A stretch of 14,725 nt of DNA from JAWRCU01 sp033542235 (GCF_033542235.1 NZ_JAWRCU010000037.1:1-14725); one strand, 5' to 3'; positions 6,664 through 14,103 are shown, counted from the stretch's first letter. Made by a program: numbers and translations. Notes: generated by a model not told the origin, from the letters alone.

Positions 6664-6763
6664 CTCCCCCTTCGCCCCCTGTGGGAGAAGGTGGCTCGGC
6701 GCGCAGCGCCGAGACGGATGAGGGGTCTGCCGGGCGCGACGTTGCCGGAGAAATTGCCAGTGG
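6664..6763 (+). repeat. Palindromic repeat core copy 3 plus a cassette leader fragment
   Basis: A GC-rich arm (6664-6687) and core (6688-6726) in plus orientation, facing away from copy 2. Past the core, 6727-6763 resembles the leader found inside the other cassette copy: CTGC(A/C)GGGCGCGACGTT followed by GCCAGTG, compared with the reverse strand of about 6506-6537. The similarity ends 3 nt before the kinase stop codon at 6766-6768. Confidence 0.75.
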
Positions 6764-6765
6764 CT

Positions 6766-8379
6766 CTAAAAACTACCCGACCTGATCGCCCTCGCCGCCT
6801 GCTGAAGCAGCTCGAATGCCTTGAAGCGCCGCTCATGCCAGGCGGCAGACGAAGGGTTCGGCTGATAGGTTTCACCGATTTCCGACATGGCCAACATGGC
6901 CTCGCCGAGGTCATGATAGTGGCCCGACGCCACGGCTCCGAGCATGGCACTGCCGAGAAGCACAGGCTCCTCCGACGTCGTGGCGGCGACGGTCTTTCCC
7001 GTGGTGTCGGCGAGAAGCTGGCGCACGAGTGGGCTCTGGCCGGCACCGCCGCTCACCACGATCGTGTCGGTCGGCACGTTCTTTTCCTGCAGCGAGCGCA
7101 CGATCTGCCGGGCGCCGTAGCCCAGCCCGCATATGCCGGCGAGATAGAGCGCGACGAGGCTGTCGAGGCCGGTGTCCATGCCGAGCCCGGCGATCAAGCC
7201 GCGGGCGTCCGGATCGGCAAAGGGGGCACGATTGCCGAGGAATTCGGGAACGACGTGCAGCTCGCCGACGAGATCGGTTGCCGCCGATGCGCCGCCGCGT
7301 CGCTCCGCCTCCAGCGAGAGCCAGTGGCTGAGGCTCGTGCCGCTCTCCCTTGCCAGCTTCGACGCGTCAACAGCGGCGGGATGCAAGCGGACGAGATGAT
7401 CGATCGCCGCGCCGGCTGCCGATTGGCCTCCTTCATTGAGCCAGAGGCCGGGAATCATGGCCGAGAAATACGGACCCCACACGCCCTGCACGAAGGCCGG
7501 CTCTGCGGTCGTGGACATGGTGCAGGCCGAGGTGCCGAAGACATAGGCCATGCGGGTCAGCACGCTGCCCGTGCCGCCGCGCGCGCCGACCGTGCCGATG
7601 CCGCCGGCGTGAGCATCGATCAGGCCTGCGGCGACGGGCGTGCCTGGCGCCAGTCCGAGCTCCTCAGCCGCAGCGGCGGTCAGGCCGCCCTTCAGCGGCG
7701 TGCCGCCGGGCAGGATCTCGGTGCCGATGCGGCGGAAAGCCTCGTCGGCAAGCGTGCCCAGCCCGACCTTCCGGAAATAGGTCTCGTCCCAGCGCTTCTC
7801 ATGCGCCAGGTAGGTCCATTTGCAGGTCACCGTGCAGACCGACCGCGCCAGGCTGTCGGTGGCCTTCCAGGTCAGGAAATCGGCGAGATCCATGAATTGC
7901 CACGCATTGGCGAAGGTGGCCGGCACCTTCTCGGCAAGCCAGAGCAGCTTGGGCGTTTCCATCTCCGGCGAGATGGCGCCGCCGACATAGTTGAGGACCT
8001 CCTGCCCCGTGTGGTTGATCCGGCGCGCCTGCTCCGTGGCGCGGTGATCCATCCAGACGATGATGTTGCGCTCGGGATCGCCTGACGGCCCGACCGGCAG
8101 CGGCTTGCCGCCCTCGCCCAAGACCACGAGCGAACAGGTCGCATCGAAGCCGATGCCGGCAACGGACTCTGCGGGAACACCGGCGTCGAGCACGGCTTTG
8201 CGCGCCGTTGCGCATACGGCACGCCATATGTCGCTGCTCGACTGCTCCACGACGCCGCCGGCTTCATGCCAGAGCTCAATGTCTGCTTTCGCCGAGGCAA
8301 GCAGCTTGCCACGCTCGTCGAACAGGCCGGCGCGGGCGCTGGCGGTGCCGACATCGATGCCGAGGAAGTGGTGCGTCAT
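6766..8379 (-). CDS. rbtK: D-ribulokinase (FGGY-family pentulose kinase)
   Basis: A 537-aa FGGY sugar kinase, the size of Klebsiella RbtK. It phosphorylates D-ribulose to D-ribulose 5-phosphate with ATP in the cytoplasm. The N-terminal domain opens with the phosphate loop GIDVGTASAR (7-16) and carries GFDATCSLVV (78-87), WMDHRA (109-114) and YVGGAISPEMETPKLLWL (131-148), which mark the pentulose kinase subfamily. The C-terminal domain has AGLIDAHAG with catalytic-base Asp255, FGTS (281-284) and SGGAGQSP (443-450). The ATG at 8379 is chosen over the upstream in-frame codon at 8448, which lies in repeat DNA. It is the last gene of the ribitol operon, 195 nt after rbtD. Many relatives are loosely named ribitol kinase, but the Klebsiella enzyme prefers D-ribulose. 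Confidence 0.9.
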   Translation of the reverse strand: MTHHFLGIDVGTASARAGLFDERGKLLASAKADIELWHEAGGVVEQSSSDIWRAVCATARKAVLDAGVPAESVAGIGFDATCSLVVLGEGGKPLPVGPSGDPERNIIVWMDHRATEQARRINHTGQEVLNYVGGAISPEMETPKLLWLAEKVPATFANAWQFMDLADFLTWKATDSLARSVCTVTCKWTYLAHEKRWDETYFRKVGLGTLADEAFRRIGTEILPGGTPLKGGLTAAAAEELGLAPGTPVAAGLIDAHAGGIGTVGARGGTGSVLTRMAYVFGTSACTMSTTAEPAFVQGVWGPYFSAMIPGLWLNEGGQSAAGAAIDHLVRLHPAAVDASKLARESGTSLSHWLSLEAERRGGASAATDLVGELHVVPEFLGNRAPFADPDARGLIAGLGMDTGLDSLVALYLAGICGLGYGARQIVRSLQEKNVPTDTIVVSGGAGQSPLVRQLLADTTGKTVAATTSEEPVLLGSAMLGAVASGHYHDLGEAMLAMSEIGETYQPNPSSAAWHERRFKAFELLQQAARAIRSGSF

Positions 8380-8419
8380 GGTGGTGGAGGTCCCGTGGTG
8401 CTTGACGTTCGGTCGGCTA

Positions 8420-8563
8420 ATTCGTTTAGCGCTGGCGCCGCCCCTCACCCTTACCCTCTCCCCGCAAGCGGGGAGAGGGGATTCTGAGACGTTGGCGACC
8501 CTCTCTCCCCGTCTTTTACGGGGAGAGGGTAAGGGTGAGGGGCGGCGCCAGCGTCAAACGAAT
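8420..8563. repeat. Large inverted repeat between rbtD and rbtK
   Basis: Arms 8420-8463 and 8520-8563 are 44 bp each and differ at two adjacent bases (TTTAGCGC versus TTTGACGC). The 56-nt centre holds two further hairpins: CCCC-gcaagc-GGGG-type near 8460-8474 and CTCTCCCC / GGGGAGAG near 8503-8526. In the operon transcript this would fold into one long cruciform-like structure. The arms belong to the CCCTCACCC/CTCTCCCC rhizobial repeat type also seen at 3221-3260. Confidence 0.9.
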
Positions 8564-8574
8564 TGCAGAATGCC

Positions 8575-9303
8575 CTACAAATCGTTGCTTTGCGGCAGGA
8601 TGACAATGTCGCGGATCGTGACGTTGCGCGGTCTCGTCAGCATGAACAGCACGGCTTCGGCGACCTCGACGGGCTGCATCAGGCCGCCTGCCGCCAGCTC
8701 CGCGTCGAGCTTCTCCTTGGGCCAGTCCTTGATCAGCGCCGTGACCACGGGACCGGGCGCCACGGCCCCTACCCGCAGCCCGTGCTTGGCGACCTGCCGC
8801 CTGACCGTATGCACGAAGGCCTGGATCGCGTGTTTGGAGGCCGTGTAGATCGGCTCCCAGACGACCGGAACGAGGCCGGAAATGGAGCTGGTCATGATGA
8901 TATCGCCGGTCTTGCGCTCAACCATGTGCGGCAGCACGGCGCGCACAGAACGAAACGCCGCATTGATGTTGAGGTTCAGCATGCGATCCCAGGCGTCGGG
9001 ATCGCCCTCGACGACCTCTCCGCCGATATAGGATCCGGCATTGGCATGGAATATGTCGAGCTGGCCGGCCTGCTCCAGAATCTGCGGCATCATGTGGGCG
9101 ACGCTGGCGGGGTCGGTGAGGTCGATCTTCAAGGGGATCGCCTGGGAGCCGAGTTCCGCGCAGACGGCCTGCAGCGCCTGCTCATCGCGATCGACAAGCA
9201 CGACGCGCGCGCCCTCGGAGAGCAGGATTCTCGCGCATTCGAGCCCAATGCCCGAGGCCGCACCAGTGATTGCGGCCACCTTGCCGGTCAGCTTTTCGCC
9301 CAT
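8575..9303 (-). CDS. rbtD: Ribitol 2-dehydrogenase (SDR family)
   Basis: A 242-aa classical short-chain dehydrogenase that oxidises ribitol to D-ribulose with NAD+. The sequence closely follows Klebsiella RbtD as I remember it: GKVAAITGAASGIGLECAR near the start, then DIFHANAG, LNINAAFRSVRAVLPH, WEPIYTASKHAIQAFVHT and RDIVILP at the end. Cofactor loop TGAASGIG is at 13-20, and Asp38 at the end of strand 2 fits NAD specificity. The triad residues are Ser140, Tyr153 and Lys157, with Asn112. GAGGAAG precedes the ATG at 9303; the longer open frame upstream only reads through a repeat and the permease gene. It sits 80 nt after the permease and before the D-ribulokinase, which completes the ribitol pathway. 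Confidence 0.93.
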   Translation of the reverse strand: MGEKLTGKVAAITGAASGIGLECARILLSEGARVVLVDRDEQALQAVCAELGSQAIPLKIDLTDPASVAHMMPQILEQAGQLDIFHANAGSYIGGEVVEGDPDAWDRMLNLNINAAFRSVRAVLPHMVERKTGDIIMTSSISGLVPVVWEPIYTASKHAIQAFVHTVRRQVAKHGLRVGAVAPGPVVTALIKDWPKEKLDAELAAGGLMQPVEVAEAVLFMLTRPRNVTIRDIVILPQSNDL

Positions 9304-9332
9304 GACTTCCTCTTGTTTTATTCTTTGTTCAC

Positions 9333-9379
9333 GCATCGGATTTGTCCGAAAACCGCTGCCCACTTTTCGGTCCGATGCG
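9333..9379. repeat. GCATCGGA palindromic intergenic element, copy 1
   Basis: Ends GCATCGGA and TCCGATGC enclose TTTGTCCGAAAACCGCT and CACTTTTCGG. It is a common rhizobial intergenic repeat type. It starts a few bases beyond the permease stop codon and fills most of the 80-nt gap to rbtD. A second, longer copy lies at 12886-12949. Confidence 0.85.
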
Positions 9380-9383
9380 ATAG

Positions 9384-10631
9384 TTAGGCCCGGCCATGGG
9401 AAACGCGCGAGCGGCGTGCCAACGAGTCGACGATGACCGCGATGGCAAGCACGGCGCCGGTGATCATGTACCGAAGCGAGGATGAGAGATCGAGCAGCGT
9501 CAGCCCGCTGGCGATCGACTGGATGACGATGATGCCGAGCAAGGCGGAATAGGCGCTGCCGCGGCCGCCGAAAAGGCTGGTTCCGCCGATCACCGCTGCG
9601 GCGATCGCGTTGAGGTTGACGTCGCCGGTGCCGGCCTGCTGGCTGGCGGAGGCGAGCCGCGCCGCCGCAAGGATGCCGCCTGCCGCAGCCAGCGTCGAAC
9701 AGAGCATGAAGGCGCTGAGATATGTGCGGCGGACATTGATGCCGGCGCGGCGCGCGGCCTCGCGGTTGCCGCCGACGGCGCGCATGGAGCGGCCCCATTT
9801 GGTGCGCGTCAGCGCATAGTTCATCGCCACGCAGAGCCCGACGAAGAGGCCGAACATCCAGGGCACGCCGCGGTCCGTGTTCAGGTAATAGACGATGAAC
9901 TCCAGGACGACGATGACGATGATGGCCCGGAGCAGCAGCTCGCCGAGCGATTGCGAGGAGAGGCCCGCCTCGCGCCTGCGCGCGGCCGTGCGGTAGCCGG
10001 TGACGAAGGTCACGATCCCGGCGAGCGCGGCCAGCCCATAGGCGACGAAATCCGGCATGACGAGCATCTGGCCGAAATTGACGAGCGGCGACCCGTAAGG
10101 AAGGTTGATCGAGCCGGTCGAGCCGAGGAGATAAAGCTGCAGGCCGAGCACGGAGAGCAGTCCGGCCAGCGTCGACACGAAGCTCGGCATGCCGAAGCGG
10201 TTGAAGAGGAATGCGTAGATCGAACCGATCAGGGCGCCGACCACCAGCGCGGCAATAATCGCAGCCGCCACGGGCCAGCCCTGGTTTACCCAGAGTACGC
10301 CGACCAGCGCCGAAGCGAAGCCGCTGACCGAGCCGACGGAGAGGTCGATCTCGCCGACCATCAGAATGCAGACGATGCCCAGCGAAATCACGCCGACGGT
10401 CGAGCAGTCGAAGAGCAGGTTGACGAGATTGTTGGGCGCCAGGAAGACCGGGTTGAGGCTCTGGAAGACGGTCCAGATGATCACAAGGCCGACCACGACG
10501 GGAAGCGAGCCGAGATCGCCGGAACGCACGCGGTCCAGGAAGGCGCGGACCGAGCCGCCGATCCCCTTGGCATGCTTGACGCGCTCGTCGCGGCGGTCGA
10601 GCAGCGTGTCGCTCCCGGCGCTTCTGCTCAT
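9384..10631 (-). CDS. CUT2 sugar ABC transporter permease
   Basis: A 415-aa inner-membrane permease of the BPD_transp_2 family (XylH/RbsC type), with about ten hydrophobic segments beginning near residue 43. Family marks are GEIDLSVG (93-100), GGNREAARRAGI (287-298), which forms the cytoplasmic loop that contacts the ATPase, and GTSLFGGRGS (350-359). The length is nearer to the long XylH form than to RbsC. The start overlaps the ATPase stop by 4 nt (ATGA), so the two are translationally coupled. The polyol genes downstream suggest that it imports ribitol; the membrane sequence alone does not define the substrate. Confidence 0.92.
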   Translation of the reverse strand: MSRSAGSDTLLDRRDERVKHAKGIGGSVRAFLDRVRSGDLGSLPVVVGLVIIWTVFQSLNPVFLAPNNLVNLLFDCSTVGVISLGIVCILMVGEIDLSVGSVSGFASALVGVLWVNQGWPVAAAIIAALVVGALIGSIYAFLFNRFGMPSFVSTLAGLLSVLGLQLYLLGSTGSINLPYGSPLVNFGQMLVMPDFVAYGLAALAGIVTFVTGYRTAARRREAGLSSQSLGELLLRAIIVIVVLEFIVYYLNTDRGVPWMFGLFVGLCVAMNYALTRTKWGRSMRAVGGNREAARRAGINVRRTYLSAFMLCSTLAAAGGILAAARLASASQQAGTGDVNLNAIAAAVIGGTSLFGGRGSAYSALLGIIVIQSIASGLTLLDLSSSLRYMITGAVLAIAVIVDSLARRSRVSHGRA

Positions 10632-11470
10632 TGCCTTGCCTCCGGCGCCTGGGGCTGCGCCTGGCCGGCCTGGCGCCGCAGCGTGCGACGCGAAACCGAA
10701 TTGTCGGTAGCCCCGGTTATGGCGCTGACCAGCTCCTGATTGGAGGCGTCCGGATCGAATACGCCGTTGTTCCTGCCGAGCCGCAGCACGACGACGCGGT
10801 CAGCAACGGCCCGCACGTCCTCCATGTTGTGACTGATCATGATGACGGCGAGGCCACGGTCGCGCACGCGCTCGATCAGGTCGAGAACCTCGGCGGTCTG
10901 GGCAACGCCGAGCGCGGCCGTCGGCTCGTCGAGCAGGATGAGCTTCGGTTCGAGGAGAAGCGAGCGCGCGATCGCGACCGTCTGGCGCTGGCCGCCGGAT
11001 AAAGAGGCGACCGGCTCACGGACGCTCGGAATTCGCGCCGACAATTCGTTGAGGAGGGTCCAGGCCTTGAGCTCCATCGACACTTCATCGAGCCGAAGGG
11101 GGCTGAGTTCCCTGCCGAGAAAGATATTGGAGACGACGTCGAGATTCTCGCAGAGCGCTAGGTCCTGAAACACGGTAGCGATCCCGAGCCCCAGCGCCGC
11201 GCTCGGATCGGCGAGCGTCACCTCCTTGCCGCGGAAAGTGATCGTCCCGGAGCTCGGCTGGTGCACCCCGGCCAGGATCTTGACCAGCGTGGACTTGCCA
11301 GCCCCGTTGTCGCCGACGAGCGCCACGACCTCGCCTGCATGGACGTCCAGGTCGACATTGGTCAAGGCGGAAACGGCGCCGAAATGTTTCGATATCCCGC
11401 GCAGGCTGAGAACGAGCTCGCGCCCGTTGCCTTGCTCCTGGCCACCCCGCACCTGATTGGCGTCCGTCAT
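10628..11470 (-). CDS. CUT2 sugar ABC transporter ATP-binding protein
   Basis: A 280-aa ATPase with one nucleotide-binding domain, unlike the two-domain RbsA/XylG, and so of the rhizobial FrcA type. Walker A is GDNGAGKST (53-61), the Q-loop is Gln102, the signature is LSGGQRQ (157-163), Walker B is LILLDEP with Asp181/Glu182, and the switch is His214. It would work as a homodimer under the permease. The C-terminal tail after 255 is Gln/Arg/Pro-rich and probably disordered. GAGGAAAG precedes the ATG at 11470, preferred over an upstream in-frame start at 11503 that lies close to the intergenic hairpin. Its stop overlaps the permease start. Confidence 0.93.
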   Translation of the reverse strand: MTDANQVRGGQEQGNGRELVLSLRGISKHFGAVSALTNVDLDVHAGEVVALVGDNGAGKSTLVKILAGVHQPSSGTITFRGKEVTLADPSAALGLGIATVFQDLALCENLDVVSNIFLGRELSPLRLDEVSMELKAWTLLNELSARIPSVREPVASLSGGQRQTVAIARSLLLEPKLILLDEPTAALGVAQTAEVLDLIERVRDRGLAVIMISHNMEDVRAVADRVVVLRLGRNNGVFDPDASNQELVSAITGATDNSVSRRTLRRQAGQAQPQAPEARQ

Positions 11471-11506
11471 CTGGCTTTCCTCAAGGCGTCCGGCGGACGC
11501 CATATC

Positions 11507-11532
11507 CGTCCGGCCGCCTGCGCGGCCGGACG
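11507..11532. terminator. Perfect hairpin between binding-protein and ATPase genes
   Basis: An 11-bp stem CGTCCGGCCGC / GCGGCCGGACG around a 4-nt loop, just after the binding-protein stop (11545-11547) in the minus direction. No U-tract follows. In binding-protein operons such a hairpin commonly protects the upstream message and lowers downstream expression; that role is inferred here. Confidence 0.6.
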
Positions 11533-11544
11533 GGACTTTATAGA

Positions 11545-12621
11545 CTATTTCGTGATCCCAAGCTTCTTGCAGCCTTCTGCATAGCGGTCCACGCAGAGCT
11601 GTTCGGCCGTATTGATCTTCTTGTCGATGATCTCGGCCTTCAGGTTCTCCTGGGTGACTACCGCCGGGACGAAAAGCTTGGAAGGCGTGTCGAAAAGTGT
11701 CGCTTCGGCCTTCGGCGTCTCGCCGGCCAGGAACTGGACGGCAACATTTGCCGCAGCGCCCGCCACGATCTCGCTCGGCTTGGAAATGGTGTTGTACTGG
11801 TCGCCGGCGATGATGAGCTGCAGCGCCGCGATCGTCGCGTCGTTGCCGGTGACCGGCGGAACCGGATCGAAGCCGGCAGCCTTGAAGGCCGCGATCGCGC
11901 CGCCGGCCGTGCCGTCATTGGCCGCGACCACGCCCAGTATGTTCTTGTTGAAGCGGGTGATCTGGCCGCTCGCCCATTGCTGCGCCTTCGGCGGCGCCCA
12001 GTCCGGCGTGTCGTATTCGGACAGGATCGGATAGCCGCTGTTGTCGAGCCCGGAATGGATGCCCTTCTTGATGAGGCCAGCGGCGGCGTCCGTCGGCGAA
12101 CCGTTGATCTGCAGGACACCCGTGCCCTCGCCCGCCTTCACGCCCGAAGCCTTCAGGTGCTCAACGAGCGAATCCGCGATCGCTTTGCCGATCGCCTCAT
12201 TGTCGAAGGAGACGTAGAAATCGGCCTTGGCGTCAGGTACGGGCCGGTCATAGGCGATTACCTTGATGCCCTGGGCCTGCGCCTGGTGCACGAGCGAAGC
12301 GGCAGCTGTCGAGTCGACCGGGTCGAGCACGATCACCTTCGCGCCCTGCGAGATCGCCGAGTTGAACTGCTGCTGCTGGCGCGCGGCGTCCGCGTCGGCG
12401 TTCTGGTAGAGAACCTTGCAGGTCGGGCAGAGCTTTGCCATCTCGGCCTTGAAGCCGGGGAAGTCGTGCTCTTCATAGCGCGTCGAGGCCTGGTCGGGCA
12501 TCAGGAACGCCACGGTGGCGTCCGAGACCTTCGCGCTCTGGGCAAAGGCCATGCCTGTGCCGACGAGCAGCGACAGTGTCAACGCCGTCAGGCCGGTGAA
12601 CTTCCCTAAGGATTTCGTCAT
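11545..12621 (-). CDS. Periplasmic sugar/polyol-binding protein of a CUT2 ABC transporter
   Basis: A 358-aa exported binding protein. Residues 1-27 are a signal peptide (LTALTLSLLVGTGMAFA, cleavage expected before QSAK). The mature part is a type I periplasmic fold like XylF/RbsB: DATVAFLMPDQ, GAKVIVLDPVDS, VIAYDRPVPDA with ligand-contact Arg126, VVAANDGTAGGAIAAF with Asp236, and VTGND. Two Cys pairs (65/68 and 343/351) could form disulfides in the periplasm. AAGGGAG lies just before the ATG at 12621; the open frame further upstream lacks this. It is the first gene of the transporter operon. It probably binds ribitol, judged from rbtD and rbtK downstream; a related pentitol is also possible. 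Confidence 0.9.
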   Translation of the reverse strand: MTKSLGKFTGLTALTLSLLVGTGMAFAQSAKVSDATVAFLMPDQASTRYEEHDFPGFKAEMAKLCPTCKVLYQNADADAARQQQQFNSAISQGAKVIVLDPVDSTAAASLVHQAQAQGIKVIAYDRPVPDAKADFYVSFDNEAIGKAIADSLVEHLKASGVKAGEGTGVLQINGSPTDAAAGLIKKGIHSGLDNSGYPILSEYDTPDWAPPKAQQWASGQITRFNKNILGVVAANDGTAGGAIAAFKAAGFDPVPPVTGNDATIAALQLIIAGDQYNTISKPSEIVAGAAANVAVQFLAGETPKAEATLFDTPSKLFVPAVVTQENLKAEIIDKKINTAEQLCVDRYAEGCKKLGITK

Positions 12622-12885
12622 TCGTTTTCTCCCTTTGATATCGTTGTGAAACGTCCATTGCCGCTCAGCGGTCGCCGGGATGAACATCAATTCCACGTGC
12701 AGCCCGTCCGCTGTCGCGCCCGGGCTTCGACCAACTTCCAAGCAAAAACGCCTTCCAGTCTCGGGCCGCATGGGCGCGCCCTCGTCCGTTGCCTCGCGAT
12801 CTGATGCTCTTCCTCGCTGCCTCCTCTGCCATAGCGGCGTGGTTCAAACTGAACCGCCACGCCGCTCTATCTTTTTGTCTACCCA
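12622..12885 (-). promoter_or_regulatory. Probable control region of the ribitol operon
   Basis: A gene-free stretch between the regulator and the binding-protein gene. It holds a stem-loop at 12833-12866 (AGCGGCGTGG / CCACGCCGCT) with CTTTTTG just beyond it on the plus strand, and a direct repeat of TGGAAG on the minus strand (complement of 12735-12740 and 12752-12757). The latter could be regulator half-sites. I cannot point to a clear -35/-10 pair. Confidence 0.35.
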
Positions 12886-12949
12886 TCGGATTTGTCCGAA
12901 AACCGCTACGCACTTTTCGCTAACGCGGTCCTTCGGTTCGGTCCGATGC
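12886..12949. repeat. GCATCGGA palindromic intergenic element, copy 2
   Basis: The same element as 9333-9379 (CATCGGATTTGTCCGAAAA, then CACTTTTCG, ending GGTCCGATGCG), but with about 20 extra bases (CTAACGCGGTCCTTCGGTT) before the right end. It directly abuts the AraC-family stop codon at 12951-12953. Confidence 0.85.
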
Positions 12950-12950
12950 G

Positions 12951-13835
12951 CTAAGCGGCCTTGGCCGTGTTGATGTTGTCGAGCAGCAGTTGCCGGAACC
13001 GGGAAGGCGTCATGCCCTTCTCGGCCAGGAACTGCCTGTTGAAATTGGAGAGATTGTTGTAGCCGACCTCGAAGCAGATGCTGGTGATCGATGCCTGCTC
13101 GTCGCTCATCAGGATCTGGCAAGCGAGATTGATGCGCAGCCGCTTCACATACTGCACCAGCGACATGCCCGTATGCTGTCGGAAGGCGCGCGAAAAGGCG
13201 CTCGTCGACTGCCCGGCGATTCCCGCAAGATCGGCCTCGCTGAAGGGGCGGGTCAGGTTCTCCCTGATATAGGCGAGCGCCTTGTTGATGCCGACCGACA
13301 TGTAGCCGGACGGATCGGGCAAATAGCTGGCGCTGGCCAGCATCCGCCGCCCTTGCGCCCGGCAGAGCAGGCCGGCGATCTGCATGAACAACTCGAGGCG
13401 GCGCACGCCCTGCGCATGCATCACCTCTTCCATGAGCGGCGACAGCTGCCGGCTGGTTTCCCTGCTGAACAGCACGCCGCGCCGGGAAGATTCCAGCACG
13501 GGCGCGAGCGCCGCAAGCTCGGGAAGCGCGTTCATCGCCCCGTTGATGAAATCCTCGCTGAACTGGATGATGCGGCAGCGCAGCGGAATGCTGGTGCCTT
13601 TCGGGATATCGCTGACCCAATTGTGCGGCAGGTTCGGCCCGGTCAGCACGAGATTGCCCGGCTCGAACTCGCCGATGAAATCGCCGACGAAGTAGCGGCC
13701 GGTTGTGGCGACCACCAGATGCAGCTCGTATTCGGGATGGAAATGCCATCGCACGGTGCGAAAGGGATAGCCGTGCGACCAGGCAGCAAAGGACTCACCG
13801 GGCCTTATCTGAACAACTTCGAGATCCGGCTCCAT
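12951..13835 (-). CDS. AraC-family transcriptional regulator of the ribitol locus
   Basis: A 294-aa cytoplasmic regulator. Residues about 15-90 form a cupin-like sensor domain with HFHPEYELH (31-39). Residues about 185-285 are an AraC DNA-binding domain with two helix-turn-helix units: FSEADLAGIAGQSTSAFSRAF and ITSICFEVGYNNLSNFNRQF, ending KGMTPSRFRQ. GGAGGA lies 7 nt before the ATG at 13835, which decides the start over an in-frame codon at 13922. It is transcribed in the same direction as the transporter, rbtD and rbtK, 329 nt upstream of them. Activation of that operon by ribitol or D-ribulose is the natural inference, but the effector is not visible. Confidence 0.9.
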   Translation of the reverse strand: MEPDLEVVQIRPGESFAAWSHGYPFRTVRWHFHPEYELHLVVATTGRYFVGDFIGEFEPGNLVLTGPNLPHNWVSDIPKGTSIPLRCRIIQFSEDFINGAMNALPELAALAPVLESSRRGVLFSRETSRQLSPLMEEVMHAQGVRRLELFMQIAGLLCRAQGRRMLASASYLPDPSGYMSVGINKALAYIRENLTRPFSEADLAGIAGQSTSAFSRAFRQHTGMSLVQYVKRLRINLACQILMSDEQASITSICFEVGYNNLSNFNRQFLAEKGMTPSRFRQLLLDNINTAKAA

Positions 13836-13939
13836 GTCCGTTTCCTCCGGGTCGGTGCGGGCGCCGCACGACCCTCCTCCCGAGCAGGCCGAATTTGCTT
13901 CGGCTCTTAACCAGGCTGCCACGGTAGGTGATCAATGCA

Positions 13940-13999
13940 GTTAGCTGCCACCACGTTTCGTGGCTAACAATGATACTTTTTTGACGGAGCGCGGAGCAA
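13940..13999 (-). promoter_or_regulatory. Candidate promoter and overlapping palindrome upstream of the AraC gene
   Basis: On the minus strand there is a TTGCTC (13994-13999), an 18-nt spacer and TATCAT (13970-13975), close to a sigma70 -10. Immediately downstream, 13940-13968 is an interrupted palindrome: GTTAG, CCAC and CACG on one side against CGTG, GTGG and CTAAC on the other, centred on CCACG-TTT-CGTGG. Its place over the expected start site suggests an operator. The rest of 13836-14100 shows only a short ATGCCCG/CGGGCAT inverted pair (14020-14051). Confidence 0.35.
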
Positions 14000-14103
14000 A
14001 ATCGAGGGGGTATGTGGAAATGCCCGGGGTGGTGGGGAGGCTGTCGGGCATCTAGTCTACGCAAATCATCGACGCTGGAGACTGGCACAGGCGCAAACTG
14101 CCA

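Noticed and set aside
6610..8085. Long open frame (491 codons) on the plus strand
   Set aside because: It is antisense to the well-supported rbtK gene and begins in repeat DNA; its composition is Arg/Gly/Ala-rich shadow sequence.
12990..13910. Long open frame on the plus strand opposite the AraC-family gene
   Set aside because: The minus strand encodes a complete AraC protein with a good ribosome binding site; the plus frame is its shadow.
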